A DNA stretch of 64,000 nucleotides from Ammoniphilus resinae (GCF_017873965.1 NZ_JAGGKT010000002.1:286312-350311), one strand, 5' to 3'. Positions 7,217 to 14,979 are shown, counted from the stretch's first letter. The notes: generated by a model not told the origin, from the sequence alone. Numbers and translations: made by a program.

Positions 7217-7428
7217 AGGGTACGAAAAAGCAGTATATTCCGCTGGTTTTTCAACATTGGGTGGTTCCTACACGTCTAACAAGGAACCACCTAACTTAAA
7301 TCTTTTATCTAGGATGACTGTTCACCAGCTAATCTCCATTTTTCATTTTTTCTAATCAGATTCCAATAGATCAACAACCTGCAAGCCGCTGACACTGGTG
7401 TGCTGATAATTCCCTTCTATTAAGCGTA
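7217..7428. other. Gap with a hairpin and a duplicated gene end
   Basis: A perfect 9-bp hairpin (GGTGGTTCC at 7260-7268 with GGAACCACC at 7283-7291) lacks a T-run on the plus strand. The rest is the remnant at 7302-7356 and AT-rich sequence with no gene. Confidence 0.5.
7302..7356 (-). pseudogene. Remnant of a second YIEGIA-partner gene (3' end)
   Basis: The plus strand reads TTTATCTAGGATGACTG followed by closely similar bases, matching the 3' end of the gene at 444-638. On the minus strand the codons give KMKNGD, then a TAG where the intact gene has Tyr, then LVNSHPR and the same stop. Only the last 15 or so codons are recognisable. It marks an old duplication that decayed. Confidence 0.65.
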
Positions 7429-8919
7429 TTATTTTTTAAAGCTTATTCCATTTGGAACGTGGCCAACAGGAATGGTAGAAACAACCTTATTGGTTTGGTT
7501 GTCAATGACACTTACCGTGTCATCAAACATATTCGTAACATATACAAATTTGTTATCTTCACTAGTAGTTACACCATGGGAACCCTTTCCCGTTTCAATG
7601 GTGGCCACTACTGTCTTTGTGGTTAAATCAATTTTGGTTACAGAGTGGGATGGTTCTTTTTCTGTTCCTTGGTTTGCAACAAAGGCAAACTTATTATCTG
7701 GTTCTATATATACTTGAGCAGGCCCTGCTCCAACAGGGATTTTTACCATTTTATTTGTTGAAAGATCTACGATAGCCATAGCGTTTTCAGCATTTAACGT
7801 AGCTACTAATGTATTACCATCGGTCGTAATCCCAGTCGTTACAGGTGCTTTACCTACTGTTATTTTCTTACTCTCATGTAATGTGAATAGATCGATCACA
7901 CTTATTGAATCTTCACCCATATTGGCAATGTAAGCAAATTTACTGTCATTAGAGATTCTAAATCCGTGTGGGTTTTTTCCAGTTGGAATGGTTTTTACCA
8001 CTTGGTATTTCTCTGCGTCGATAACCGATACGGTGTTGTCTTCATTGTTTGCTACCAATGCGTATTTCCCATCTTGAGTAAAGACGATATGTGCCGGGTG
8101 ATTGCCAACCTCTACCCTACTAATTAGTTGGTTAGTACTTATGTCAAAAAATAAGGCAAATCCCTTCATTTCCATGGCTTGCTCGTTTGAATGACCATGG
8201 TCCATATTCCCCATGCTTGGGATTAATGTAGCTCCCAATACCTTTCCATCAGGGGAAACTTGTACATTATGGACAACTCCATTTTCCTTTATCGTATCCA
8301 TTACCTTATTTGTTACCGCATCCACCCTTGAGATGCTTCCACCTTCGTTGGCGGTGAAAAAGCTTGGAACATCTTCCCTATTAGAAAATGAAATGGTATT
8401 CGCTACAGGATTAAATCTATTATCTAAACCAAATAGTTGGGAAATGATGGGTGCTGGAACCATCATACGATCTTTTATCATTTGGAAAGGGAGTTTGACC
8501 ATTGTTCCATTTATTTTAATTGCCATGCTTTCTTCAAGATTCATCATGGGAACTGGAATCGCGAGCCCTTCTTTATCTATAGATACCATTTTCTCTTTGT
8601 GGTCCCAGGATACTTGGGCACCTAATCTTTCTGCAACTACTCGTAAGGGAACGATTGCCATATTTTCTTGGTTATTCCAGAGTGAATCTATTTCACTATG
8701 CACCTTCTCATTGTTCAATACCAATTGAATGTTTTTCCAATCAGCCATCATTTCTTTTTGACCTTGATGATGCTGCATACTTTGAAGCATTGTGGAAGTC
8801 CCCATATCCATGGAGCCCATTTGTTGAGCCTGGCCATTATGACCCATTTCTGCACTGGCCATTCCACTTGTACTAAGTAACGAAGCTGCTAAAAATCCAG
8901 ATAAAACCAATCTATTCAT
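7429..8919 (-). CDS. Secreted YncE-like beta-propeller with copper amine oxidase N-terminal-type domain
   Basis: This 496-residue exported protein has a signal peptide to about residue 25 (GMASAEMG) and then a Met/His-rich stretch (GSMDMGTSTMLQSMQHHQ). A copper amine oxidase N1-type stalk domain follows at about residues 60-175 (PLRVVAERLGAQVSWDHKE). The rest is a seven-bladed YVTN propeller with repeats such as YALVANNEDNTVSVID and FAYIANMGEDSISVID. A GGAGG site seven bases upstream fixes the start at MNRLVLSG; a longer frame to 9024 lacks one. The copper amine oxidase domain is structural and does not itself imply oxidase activity. Operator site E links it to the cueP regulon, suggesting a surface role under copper or redox stress. 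Confidence 0.8.
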   Translation of the reverse strand: MNRLVLSGFLAASLLSTSGMASAEMGHNGQAQQMGSMDMGTSTMLQSMQHHQGQKEMMADWKNIQLVLNNEKVHSEIDSLWNNQENMAIVPLRVVAERLGAQVSWDHKEKMVSIDKEGLAIPVPMMNLEESMAIKINGTMVKLPFQMIKDRMMVPAPIISQLFGLDNRFNPVANTISFSNREDVPSFFTANEGGSISRVDAVTNKVMDTIKENGVVHNVQVSPDGKVLGATLIPSMGNMDHGHSNEQAMEMKGFALFFDISTNQLISRVEVGNHPAHIVFTQDGKYALVANNEDNTVSVIDAEKYQVVKTIPTGKNPHGFRISNDSKFAYIANMGEDSISVIDLFTLHESKKITVGKAPVTTGITTDGNTLVATLNAENAMAIVDLSTNKMVKIPVGAGPAQVYIEPDNKFAFVANQGTEKEPSHSVTKIDLTTKTVVATIETGKGSHGVTTSEDNKFVYVTNMFDDTVSVIDNQTNKVVSTIPVGHVPNGISFKK

Positions 8920-8966
8920 TTGCTTACCTCCATCTATTATGAATTTCTTTTTTAATGTACCAGCAA

Positions 8967-8993
8967 GTTGTGGAGAAAATATGGAGAACAGTA
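8967..8993 (-). promoter_or_regulatory. Direct-repeat operator, site E (propeller protein)
   Basis: The minus strand reads TTCTCCATATT followed directly by TTCTCCACAAC, a clean 11-bp repeat about 50 bp upstream of the start. Confidence 0.6.
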
Positions 8994-9079
8994 AGCATAT
9001 TTTACCAAATATTAAAACGGTCAATCCACATTAGGAAGCAATATGTGAAAATCCCACTTTATTAATGTCCACAGGAAAG

Positions 9080-9121
9080 AAAAATAGCCTATATCTTAGA
9101 TTAGTAAATAAGATACAGGCT
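9080..9121 (-). terminator. Terminator of cueP
   Basis: GCCTGTATCTTA and TAAGATATAGGC pair with one mismatch, followed on the minus strand by TATTTTTC. It lies downstream of the second half of cueP, with no terminator between the two halves, which fits one transcript. Confidence 0.8.
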
Positions 9122-9170
9122 TTTCTTCCGCATAAAAGGGTCTATATATTAAATTTTTGAAGCCCTAGTT

Positions 9171-9707
9171 CTACATCAACTGCATAGTTGTAATACACGT
9201 TGGATCATTCTTAAAAGTAGAAAGCTCTGCCTCTACCGTTTTCCCACCGTGCTCAATTTTTGTTCGGAATTCTTTATCTCTGGGTAGCCATACATCGATA
9301 AATCCGTTAGGTTGTGATTTCAGAGTTTCATTTATAATCACGTTGCCTTCTGTGTCTTCAATGTAAACGGTGAACTCTTCACTCTTAAATTCTCCTTGAC
9401 AACCTGTCAAGCTATGATTCGTTCAGTCATGGGTTTGGCTGACGTAAGGTGCAATAGAAACAAAAAACTCGTCTTCAGGCAATGCATAGACTAACTGACT
9501 TCCGTCCGTGTCTGTGACAGTGAGTTGCGCGGATGTGACTGAGGCATTCTCGGCTTTCTTGTTACCAACACTGTAATCATTCACTAGTTCTTTAACATTT
9601 TTCGTTTCAAGGATTTTTGCGGAACTTTCTTGATTTGTATTTCCACCACTACAAGCTGTCAAGGCAACGGCAGCCAATAAAGTGATAGCATAGATTTTTA
9701 ATTTCAT
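9171..9707 (-). CDS. cueP: CueP-family copper-binding lipoprotein, candidate selenoprotein (in-frame TGA at residue 95)
   Basis: The 178-codon frame encodes a lipoprotein (lipobox LTAC, Cys19) whose body matches CueP, the extracytoplasmic copper-binding protein. Family landmarks include EDEFFVSIAPYVSQTH, HSLTGCQGE, GFIDVWLPRD and PTCITTMQL. The frame is continuous except for one TGA (9423-9425), placed exactly where CueP has the first Cys of its HPCxxHSLxxCQGE motif. The other two copper-ligand Cys are residues 103 and 171. Eleven bases after the TGA a perfect 17-nt hairpin with a GGU loop (9395-9411) fits a SECIS. Reading as Sec gives full length; reading as a stop gives two half-genes without copper sites. 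A nonsense mutation remains possible. Operator site F lies upstream. Confidence 0.8.
9395..9411 (-). promoter_or_regulatory. Candidate bacterial SECIS stem-loop
   Basis: The minus strand reads CTTGACA-GGT-TGTCAAG: seven perfect base pairs closing a GGU loop, starting 11 nt after the TGA. The well-studied E. coli fdhF element has the same spacing, the same 17-nt size and a loop containing GGU. It lacks the bulged U seen there. The codons here specify conserved LTGCQ, so part of the pairing could arise from codon choice. Confidence 0.6.
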
Positions 9708-9836
9708 TTAGGATTCACCACCTTGTCCAATATTTGGGTATAATAACACTTTCCCGTTAAAGTTTCATTTAAATGTAACCAAAATCTCATTTCCCTAATT
9801 TCATCACTCCTTTATTTTACGTTTTATACTATCCGT

Positions 9837-9863
9837 GAGGTGTGAAGAAATTATGAAGAAGTG
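9837..9863 (-). promoter_or_regulatory. Direct-repeat operator, site F (cueP)
   Basis: The minus strand reads TTCTTCATAAT followed directly by TTCTTCACACC, the 11-bp repeat shared with sites A-E, about 135 bp before the cueP start. Confidence 0.6.
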
Positions 9864-9890
9864 GTGAATAAAATAGGAATCTCTTCATAG

Positions 9891-9918
9891 AAAAAAACGG
9901 TGAACTAAATCACCGTTT
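9891..9918 (-). terminator. Terminator of the first CorC-type gene
   Basis: AAACGGTGA pairs with TCACCGTTT and is followed by T7 on the minus strand. The stem overlaps the stop codon. Confidence 0.8.
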
Positions 9919-11263
9919 AATGTATTGCAGGAGCCGACTCTATATAATTCCCTTGCGTACTTTCAGAGGTCTTTAATCTTTTTATCAAAATACGATTGAT
10001 TCGGAAGTTATCAACTTCGGAAATAATAAATTCGAAACCGTCAAACTCCACTCTTTGATTAACCTTTGGAGGTGTCTCTACCTGCGAATATACCCATCCG
10101 CCAATGGTGTCGACATCTTCATTTCCAATTTTAAACCCGAAGAAATCATTGGCCTCTTCCAAAATCAGTCGACCATCGACGGAATACGAATTATTGCCTA
10201 AAGTCTCAATGGACTGACGTTCTTCATCAAATTCATCCTGGATTTCCCCCACGATCTCTTCGATGATGTCCTCAATCGTTAAAAGACCAGCTGTTCCGCC
10301 ATATTCATCGATGACGATGGCCAATTGTGCCTTTTTCTTTTGCATTTGCTTTAATAATGCGCTGATCTGCATCGATTCGGGAACACGGATTACAGGCCGA
10401 ATTAATTCTTTAAAGTTCTTTTTCCCTTTGGTGATGGCAGCAAATAAATCTTTAATATGGATAAAGCCGATAATATTATCTTTATCGGGATTACATACTG
10501 GATAGCGGGTCATCTGCTCTTTTAAAGCAATTTCTAAATTATCTTCAAATGAATGTTCAGCATACAAACAGACCATATCTGTACGCGGAATCATCACTTC
10601 CCTAGCATTCCGTTCAGAAAAATCAAAGATGTTATCGACTAGAGCAAGTTCTGTATTGTCGATATATCCACTCTTGTGACTTTCCTCCATTAAAATTCGA
10701 ATTTCTTCTTCCGTATGTGCTGCTTCGTGTTCAGTGGCCGGCTGGATGCCAATTAATCGAAGGAACCAGTTTGCTGTTCCATTTAAAAACCAGATAAACG
10801 GATACATTATTTTATGGAAGACAATCAATAGCGGTGCCGTCCACATGGTTACGCCTTCAGATTTTTGAATCGCCATAGACTTCGGAGCCAACTCACCTAG
10901 CACAATATGAAGGAAAGTAATAATCGAAAAAGCAATGATAAAAGAAACGGTGTGAATCACTACATCTGAAAATCCAAAATTCTGCATCACCGGTTCAATT
11001 GCTTTCGCAATCGCGGGTTCTCCCACCCAACCTAGTCCAAGAGAAGCAAGGGTAATTCCCAATTGGCAAGCTGATAAATAAGCGTCAAGATTACTTGTCA
11101 GTTTTTGTGCATATTTTGCCTTTTGATTCCCTTCAAGAACTAAACTTTCCAGTCGGCTGCTTCTTACCTTCACCATCGCAAATTCTGCGGCCACAAAGAA
11201 TCCATTCAATAACACAAGAAGAATCACAAGAAATAGATTAAACAACAACGGGTCAGGGTCCAA
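9917..11263 (-). CDS. CNNM/CBS/CorC membrane protein (hemolysin C family), TTG start behind a hairpin
   Basis: This 448-residue protein has an N-terminal CNNM (DUF21) domain of four helices (FLVILLVLLNGFFVAAEFAM; ITFLHIVLGELAPKSMAI), a CBS pair (residues 210-340, ending VIDEYGGTAGLLTIEDI) and a CorC_HlyC domain at the C-terminus. The family exports Mg2+ or related divalent ions. Homologues start where TTG 11263 lies, yet the only strong ribosome site, AAAGGAGGTG, is about 40 bases away across a 10-bp hairpin (11271-11298). Folding would bring it to about 11 bases. A paralogue lies at 45809-47104. Confidence 0.88.
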   Translation of the reverse strand: MDPDPLLFNLFLVILLVLLNGFFVAAEFAMVKVRSSRLESLVLEGNQKAKYAQKLTSNLDAYLSACQLGITLASLGLGWVGEPAIAKAIEPVMQNFGFSDVVIHTVSFIIAFSIITFLHIVLGELAPKSMAIQKSEGVTMWTAPLLIVFHKIMYPFIWFLNGTANWFLRLIGIQPATEHEAAHTEEEIRILMEESHKSGYIDNTELALVDNIFDFSERNAREVMIPRTDMVCLYAEHSFEDNLEIALKEQMTRYPVCNPDKDNIIGFIHIKDLFAAITKGKKNFKELIRPVIRVPESMQISALLKQMQKKKAQLAIVIDEYGGTAGLLTIEDIIEEIVGEIQDEFDEERQSIETLGNNSYSVDGRLILEEANDFFGFKIGNEDVDTIGGWVYSQVETPPKVNQRVEFDGFEFIISEVDNFRINRILIKRLKTSESTQGNYIESAPAIH

Positions 11264-11270
11264 ATAATTT

Positions 11271-11298
11271 CTATTTACCCGAATTGCTGGGTAAATAG
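11271..11298 (-). promoter_or_regulatory. Hairpin between ribosome site and TTG start
   Basis: CTATTTACCC and GGGTAAATAG pair perfectly over ten bases around an eight-base loop. It separates AAAGGAGGTG (11302-11312) from the TTG at 11263. It may bring the two together or gate translation. Confidence 0.6.
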
Positions 11299-11387
11299 TA
11301 CACCTCCTTTAAAGGTAAGATTATAATTATATATCTTTATTTTACAGGATTTCAATTCATTCTTCAAAAGGTCATAAAACGTCAAAT

Positions 11388-11417
11388 AAACCGATTTTGG
11401 TTCAAATCAATCGGTTT
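11388..11417 (-). terminator. Probable terminator of the 11454-12458 genes
   Basis: AAACCGATT pairs with AATCGGTTT around a twelve-base loop. The T-run is short, so confidence is moderate. Confidence 0.5.
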
Positions 11418-11453
11418 CTAAACAACTTCCTATTGGGAGGAATTATTTTAAGC

Positions 11454-11966
11454 CTACAAGTGGTTTCTCTTGGTATTACGCGATTGATTCTTGTACTTTA
11501 TGAGATATAAAACAAGTAAATTTAAGCTGTAAAGGATGGGATAGGAAACGCCCGATAAGAAATACGTCCACCCCTTATATTTATAAACCCCGTATTTACT
11601 TAAAAACCATTCAAAAAAAAGTGTAAGCAAAGACCATCCAATCAATAAATTAAACAGTAATAATCTTTTTCTAAATCCAATAATGTCGGCGAGAAATAAA
11701 AAAATATAAACGGTTGGAGGATATAAAAACAAATAAATGAAGGCATCACCAAACGTGAATTTTGGAGATAATACATCATATAGATCGTATGGCGGCACAG
11801 ATAGCAATTGGTCCACTACAACCCCTAAAAATAGATTGAAGACAAAAATATAAAAAATTTGCGGTACATTAAAGCGTAGAGGAAGAGATGCTGCGATCGT
11901 TAAAATACATAAGGAAATCCAAATGATCAACCATTCTCCCTTATCTAACTGAAAAAGAACAGTCAT
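11454..11966 (-). CDS. CBO0543-type integral membrane protein
   Basis: This 170-residue protein is almost entirely hydrophobic, with five predicted membrane segments (for example IIWISLCILTIAASLPL, FIYLFLYPPTVYIFLFLADI and LLLFNLLIGWSLLTLFFEWF). A KYKGWTYFLSGVSYPI block near residue 129 resembles the YKGW-type motif of the CBO0543 family. It ends in a basic cytoplasmic tail. GAGGT lies five bases before the ATG. It begins three bases after the stop of its sister gene upstream, so the two are one operon. The function of the family is not known. Confidence 0.65.
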   Translation of the reverse strand: MTVLFQLDKGEWLIIWISLCILTIAASLPLRFNVPQIFYIFVFNLFLGVVVDQLLSVPPYDLYDVLSPKFTFGDAFIYLFLYPPTVYIFLFLADIIGFRKRLLLFNLLIGWSLLTLFFEWFLSKYGVYKYKGWTYFLSGVSYPILYSLNLLVLYLIKYKNQSRNTKRNHL

Positions 11967-11969
11967 ACG

Positions 11970-12458
11970 CTACCTCATTTCTTCTTTCTTTATCAGTCCG
12001 CGAAACCATCGCATAAAAATTAGACAGAGCGCAAAAATCACTCCAATTTTTATTAAAGAATATCCCTCGTTCCAATTTCGAAATTCGATAAAATGAAGAA
12101 ATCGATAAATCTTCTCCAATCCAACCATCAAAACAAACCACCAAATAAAAATGATGAGTTTTTGAATGGCTCGAAATTTGGGATGGAATATGAATACCAA
12201 AACCCAAATAAGAAGGCAAGGAATAAAAATAATCCTGTTTAATTCAAGAATCCAAAACACAGTAGGTGTCTCGCTTAGGACGATCCGTTTCGTGTTTAGG
12301 GTTAGTATACTAAAACCAATGTGAAAAACCGTAGAAATAAAAAAGATATTTCCCGTTATTTCAAAGATAGAGGTATATTTTCTTAATAAAAAAATGGAAA
12401 ACAGAGCTAAAACATTCAGACAAACAAGAACCACTATAATGGCTACCATATAAACCAA
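11970..12458 (-). CDS. Multi-pass membrane protein, partner of the CBO0543-type gene
   Basis: This protein of about 160 residues has four to five hydrophobic segments (IIVVLVCLNVLALFSIFLL, NIFFISTVFHIGFSILTL, LIIFIWWFVLMVGL and IGVIFALCLIFMRWF). The start could be TTG 12458 or ATG 12449; neither has a strong ribosome site. It is first in a two-gene unit with the 11454-11966 gene and looks like a distant relative of it, so an ancient duplication is possible. No catalytic motif is visible. Confidence 0.6.
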   Translation of the reverse strand: MVYMVAIIVVLVCLNVLALFSIFLLRKYTSIFEITGNIFFISTVFHIGFSILTLNTKRIVLSETPTVFWILELNRIIFIPCLLIWVLVFIFHPKFRAIQKLIIFIWWFVLMVGLEKIYRFLHFIEFRNWNEGYSLIKIGVIFALCLIFMRWFRGLIKKEEMR

Positions 12459-12584
12459 CCCGTCGATGAGATCTTGTCCTATTTTATGTTAAGTTCGGAA
12501 TGATTATCCAACGGGCGGCGGTCATAGCGAAAACTTTTCCCTCTACTTCAGTTGATGTTTCCGCTATTTCCTTTGCATGGACTA

Positions 12585-12989
12585 CTAGCTTCGCCCCTTA
12601 ATATTTTCTCCCCCCAAAGACCATTTTCTGCTACCTGTAAGCATTAGCAATACGCAAATTGAAAGTAGCGCTAAGTCAAACTCATACCCCCGCATTTGCG
12701 CATTCCCAAAAAAGCCAACATCGAGCTTGACCATGAAGATGGCTCCAAGCATGATGAGGCCAAACAGAAAAGCGGAGATTCTGACAAAGAAACCGAGAAG
12801 GAGGGATAATCCGGCAAGGGCTTCGATCATTGCAGTACCGTAGGCAATTACAGCGGGCAGTCCTAAATGCTGTGTAAAGGTCTCCACCACTTGATCCATG
12901 GTAAAGAGCTTTTGTACACCGTGAGCGAGCATGATCACAGCTAGTACTACTCTTACGAATAGCAGGCCCCATTCAGCTTTTTGCTCCAT
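12585..12989 (-). CDS. DoxX family membrane protein
   Basis: This 134-residue protein has four transmembrane helices and the DoxX signature layout: RVVLAVIMLAHGVQKLF near the N-terminus, GLPAVIAYGTAMIEALAGLSLLLGFFVRI in the middle (cited in parts), and FDLALLSICVLLMLTG near the end. DoxX-like proteins are membrane partners of redox enzymes, but the role of this type is poorly known. GAAAGGGG upstream supports the ATG giving MEQKAEWG. The 126-bp gap to the next gene holds degenerate TTTCCGCTATT palindrome pieces. Confidence 0.8.
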   Translation of the reverse strand: MEQKAEWGLLFVRVVLAVIMLAHGVQKLFTMDQVVETFTQHLGLPAVIAYGTAMIEALAGLSLLLGFFVRISAFLFGLIMLGAIFMVKLDVGFFGNAQMRGYEFDLALLSICVLLMLTGSRKWSLGGENIKGRS

Positions 12990-13076
12990 TATAAAAATCA
13001 ACCCCTTTCAAGATATGGATATGTCCCATAAAGGCTGACAAGTCCTTTTTTTAATCTTGAAAGGGGAAGCTTTCTT

Positions 13077-13802
13077 TTAATCCACAATAAGCCGGGAATC
13101 CACAAGCCTTGGTACTACTGGTAAAATTCCTGGTTGAGCGGCATAACAGATGGCCTTACTATAACCTAGTTCCTTAAGTAGACTGGCTGTCGCAGATTTT
13201 TGAAACGAAGGGAGTATGTTATCATTCTGGCTTTGATAGAACAGATACGCTGTGCGTGCTGAATCAGACAACGTCCAATTCTCTAGGTCCGCCTTAACTA
13301 ACTCAGATATTAAGTACCCGGCCCCAAGGAAATCTTCAATCGAGAAATTCCCCATGGAACCGGCGCAAATGATGACTAGTGAGCTGTCATCCGGATCATT
13401 TCTTATTTGTTTGGCAACCTCAGCACCATTAACAATGGATGAAGTATAGACACGTTTTGCTGTACTAGCTTTTTTAATTGCCACGGTTCCATTCGTTGTT
13501 GATAAGATAAGGGATTTCCCAGCAAAATCTGCTTGGATCAACTCAAGCGGGTCGGGATTGATAAAACCTTCCAAGGGGTAACCAGCGAGTTCCCCCGCTA
13601 CTATACATTCGTGACCAAAGCTTTCGTAAACCGCTAATGCCTCTTCCCCATTGATCACGGGAAAGACCTCTTTTATTCCATGGTGCAGCGCTGCAGCAAT
13701 AGTTGATGTTGCTAGTAGCACATCGATAACAACAGCCGTACAATGAGTAAGTTTGGAGGGATCTATTTCTTCTTTTCGTGTTAAAACTTGGATCTTTCGC
13801 AT
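13077..13802 (-). CDS. 2-phosphosulfolactate phosphatase family protein (ComB type)
   Basis: This 241-residue protein matches the ComB phosphatase fold. It has VVIDVLLATSTIAAAL at residues 25-40, AGELAGYPLEGFINPDP near 88, STTNGTVAIKKA near 120 and a Gly-rich CAGSMGNFSIEDFLGAG segment near 165. The named activity removes phosphate from 2-phosphosulfolactate, a coenzyme M precursor, but Bacillales homologues have no confirmed substrate. AGGGGG lies six bases before the ATG. It is the last gene of the eight-gene operon beginning at 21366, 25 bp after an acyl-CoA dehydrogenase, so it may act on a phosphorylated intermediate of that pathway (inference). Confidence 0.8.
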   Translation of the reverse strand: MRKIQVLTRKEEIDPSKLTHCTAVVIDVLLATSTIAAALHHGIKEVFPVINGEEALAVYESFGHECIVAGELAGYPLEGFINPDPLELIQADFAGKSLILSTTNGTVAIKKASTAKRVYTSSIVNGAEVAKQIRNDPDDSSLVIICAGSMGNFSIEDFLGAGYLISELVKADLENWTLSDSARTAYLFYQSQNDNILPSFQKSATASLLKELGYSKAICYAAQPGILPVVPRLVDSRLIVD

Positions 13803-13827
13803 ACAACCCCCTCAAATTTCCTTACTT

Positions 13828-14979
13828 TTACTTTTCCAAAAGATATTGCACAATAGATTCGTGTAAGGTTTCTGAGCTTTGGAAGTGTAGACGGGAAATC
13901 CGTAGTTCTTTGTACCAGCGTTCGAGTGGAACATCTCTGGTAAAACCTGCCCCCCCATGGATTTGCAGGACTCGATCCACTACTTTTGCTGCTGTTTCGC
14001 TGGCATTTAGCTTAGCAATTTTAGCAGCGTGATCACGGTCCTTTCTTTTTTGGTCCATTTTTAAGGCAGCATTCCACACGGAAAATCGGGCTGCTTGCAA
14101 TTCTGCTTCAGATACAGCAAACATTGTGCGAATCGTTGGATATTCAGACAAAGGTTTTCCTCTTGTGATGCGCAAGGAGGCATAGTCAATACCAATTTCC
14201 AAAGCCTTTTGGGCAATCCCTAAATAACGGGCAGACATCAGCACCTGGGAACTCGTCAGCCATTCTTCAAGCAACTGGACTCCATCCCCTACCCCTCCAA
14301 TCCGTCTTGTGTCCTCCAATTCCAACTGTTCAAAGAATAATTCGTGACTTAACTGAACATCCAGTAAAACCTGTTCTCTTTTCCCGATTGGATCTTTGCG
14401 ATCTAAAAGGAATAGAGTCGGTTTGCGCTCTCCAGTTTCCGTTATACTTTGAACCAACAGGATACCAAAATCCGCATGCTCCACATTCGAGACATACGAC
14501 TTTTTCCCCCGAACAAACCACTTCCCGTTCTTTTTCTCCGCGTAACAGGTTAAGTTATCAAGGTTATTGCTTTCCTCTGGCTCCCAAAGGGCGATATAGC
14601 AGCCATTGCCTGATTGAATGGATGGTTTCACATACTTTTCAAATAGTTCTGGCATGCATTCTCTTAAAAAACAGGGCAAGTCTTCTCCAAATGCCCCTGC
14701 ACCTGGTTGTTGTAACCCGAATCGATGCTGCACGACCTCTTCCAGGACCACAACCTGTTGAAAATAGGATAATCCCGCCCCGCCCCATTCGCTTCGAGTA
14801 CCAAACAGCCATAACCCTCTTTCCTTTGCCTTCATTTGCAGCTCGTTCACAACTGGCGTGGGCAATTGCTCGATTGTACTTCCAGCATCCTGTTCAAAAG
14901 GAACAACATACTCTCTCGTAAACGATCGCACTGTTTTACGTAACATTTTTAACTCATCAGATAGTAACAACTCTTCCAT
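13828..14979 (-). CDS. Acyl-CoA dehydrogenase family protein (second copy)
   Basis: This 383-residue flavoenzyme has the three-domain layout. The N-terminal helical domain ends near residue 120. The middle beta domain has degraded substrate motifs (YIALWEPEESNNLDN in place of the usual FALTEP-type block). The C-terminal domain carries QIHGGAGFTRDVPLERWYKE and ISRLHFQSSETLHESIV. The usual Glu base region YEGTS is replaced by FQSSE, so the chemistry may differ from plain alpha-beta oxidation. It follows the APH-type kinase by 58 bp in the catabolic operon. An acyl-CoA or phosphoacyl-CoA substrate is inferred. Confidence 0.85.
   Translation of the reverse strand: MEELLLSDELKMLRKTVRSFTREYVVPFEQDAGSTIEQLPTPVVNELQMKAKERGLWLFGTRSEWGGAGLSYFQQVVVLEEVVQHRFGLQQPGAGAFGEDLPCFLRECMPELFEKYVKPSIQSGNGCYIALWEPEESNNLDNLTCYAEKKNGKWFVRGKKSYVSNVEHADFGILLVQSITETGERKPTLFLLDRKDPIGKREQVLLDVQLSHELFFEQLELEDTRRIGGVGDGVQLLEEWLTSSQVLMSARYLGIAQKALEIGIDYASLRITRGKPLSEYPTIRTMFAVSEAELQAARFSVWNAALKMDQKRKDRDHAAKIAKLNASETAAKVVDRVLQIHGGAGFTRDVPLERWYKELRISRLHFQSSETLHESIVQYLLEK

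Noticed and set aside
8213-8728. A 171-codon plus strand frame opposite the propeller gene
   Set aside because: It has no ribosome site and lies entirely within the coding strand of a clear family protein.
9171-9410. A separate 79-codon gene starting at TTG 9410
   Set aside because: It lacks a ribosome site and begins inside the conserved CueP motif HSLTGCQGE. Its frame is the direct continuation of the upstream gene, so the two parts are one gene split by a TGA.
13077-13802. A coenzyme M or sulfolactate synthesis pathway
   Set aside because: Only the phosphatase-type gene is present. No ComA, ComC or related genes are near, so the named activity is not assumed.
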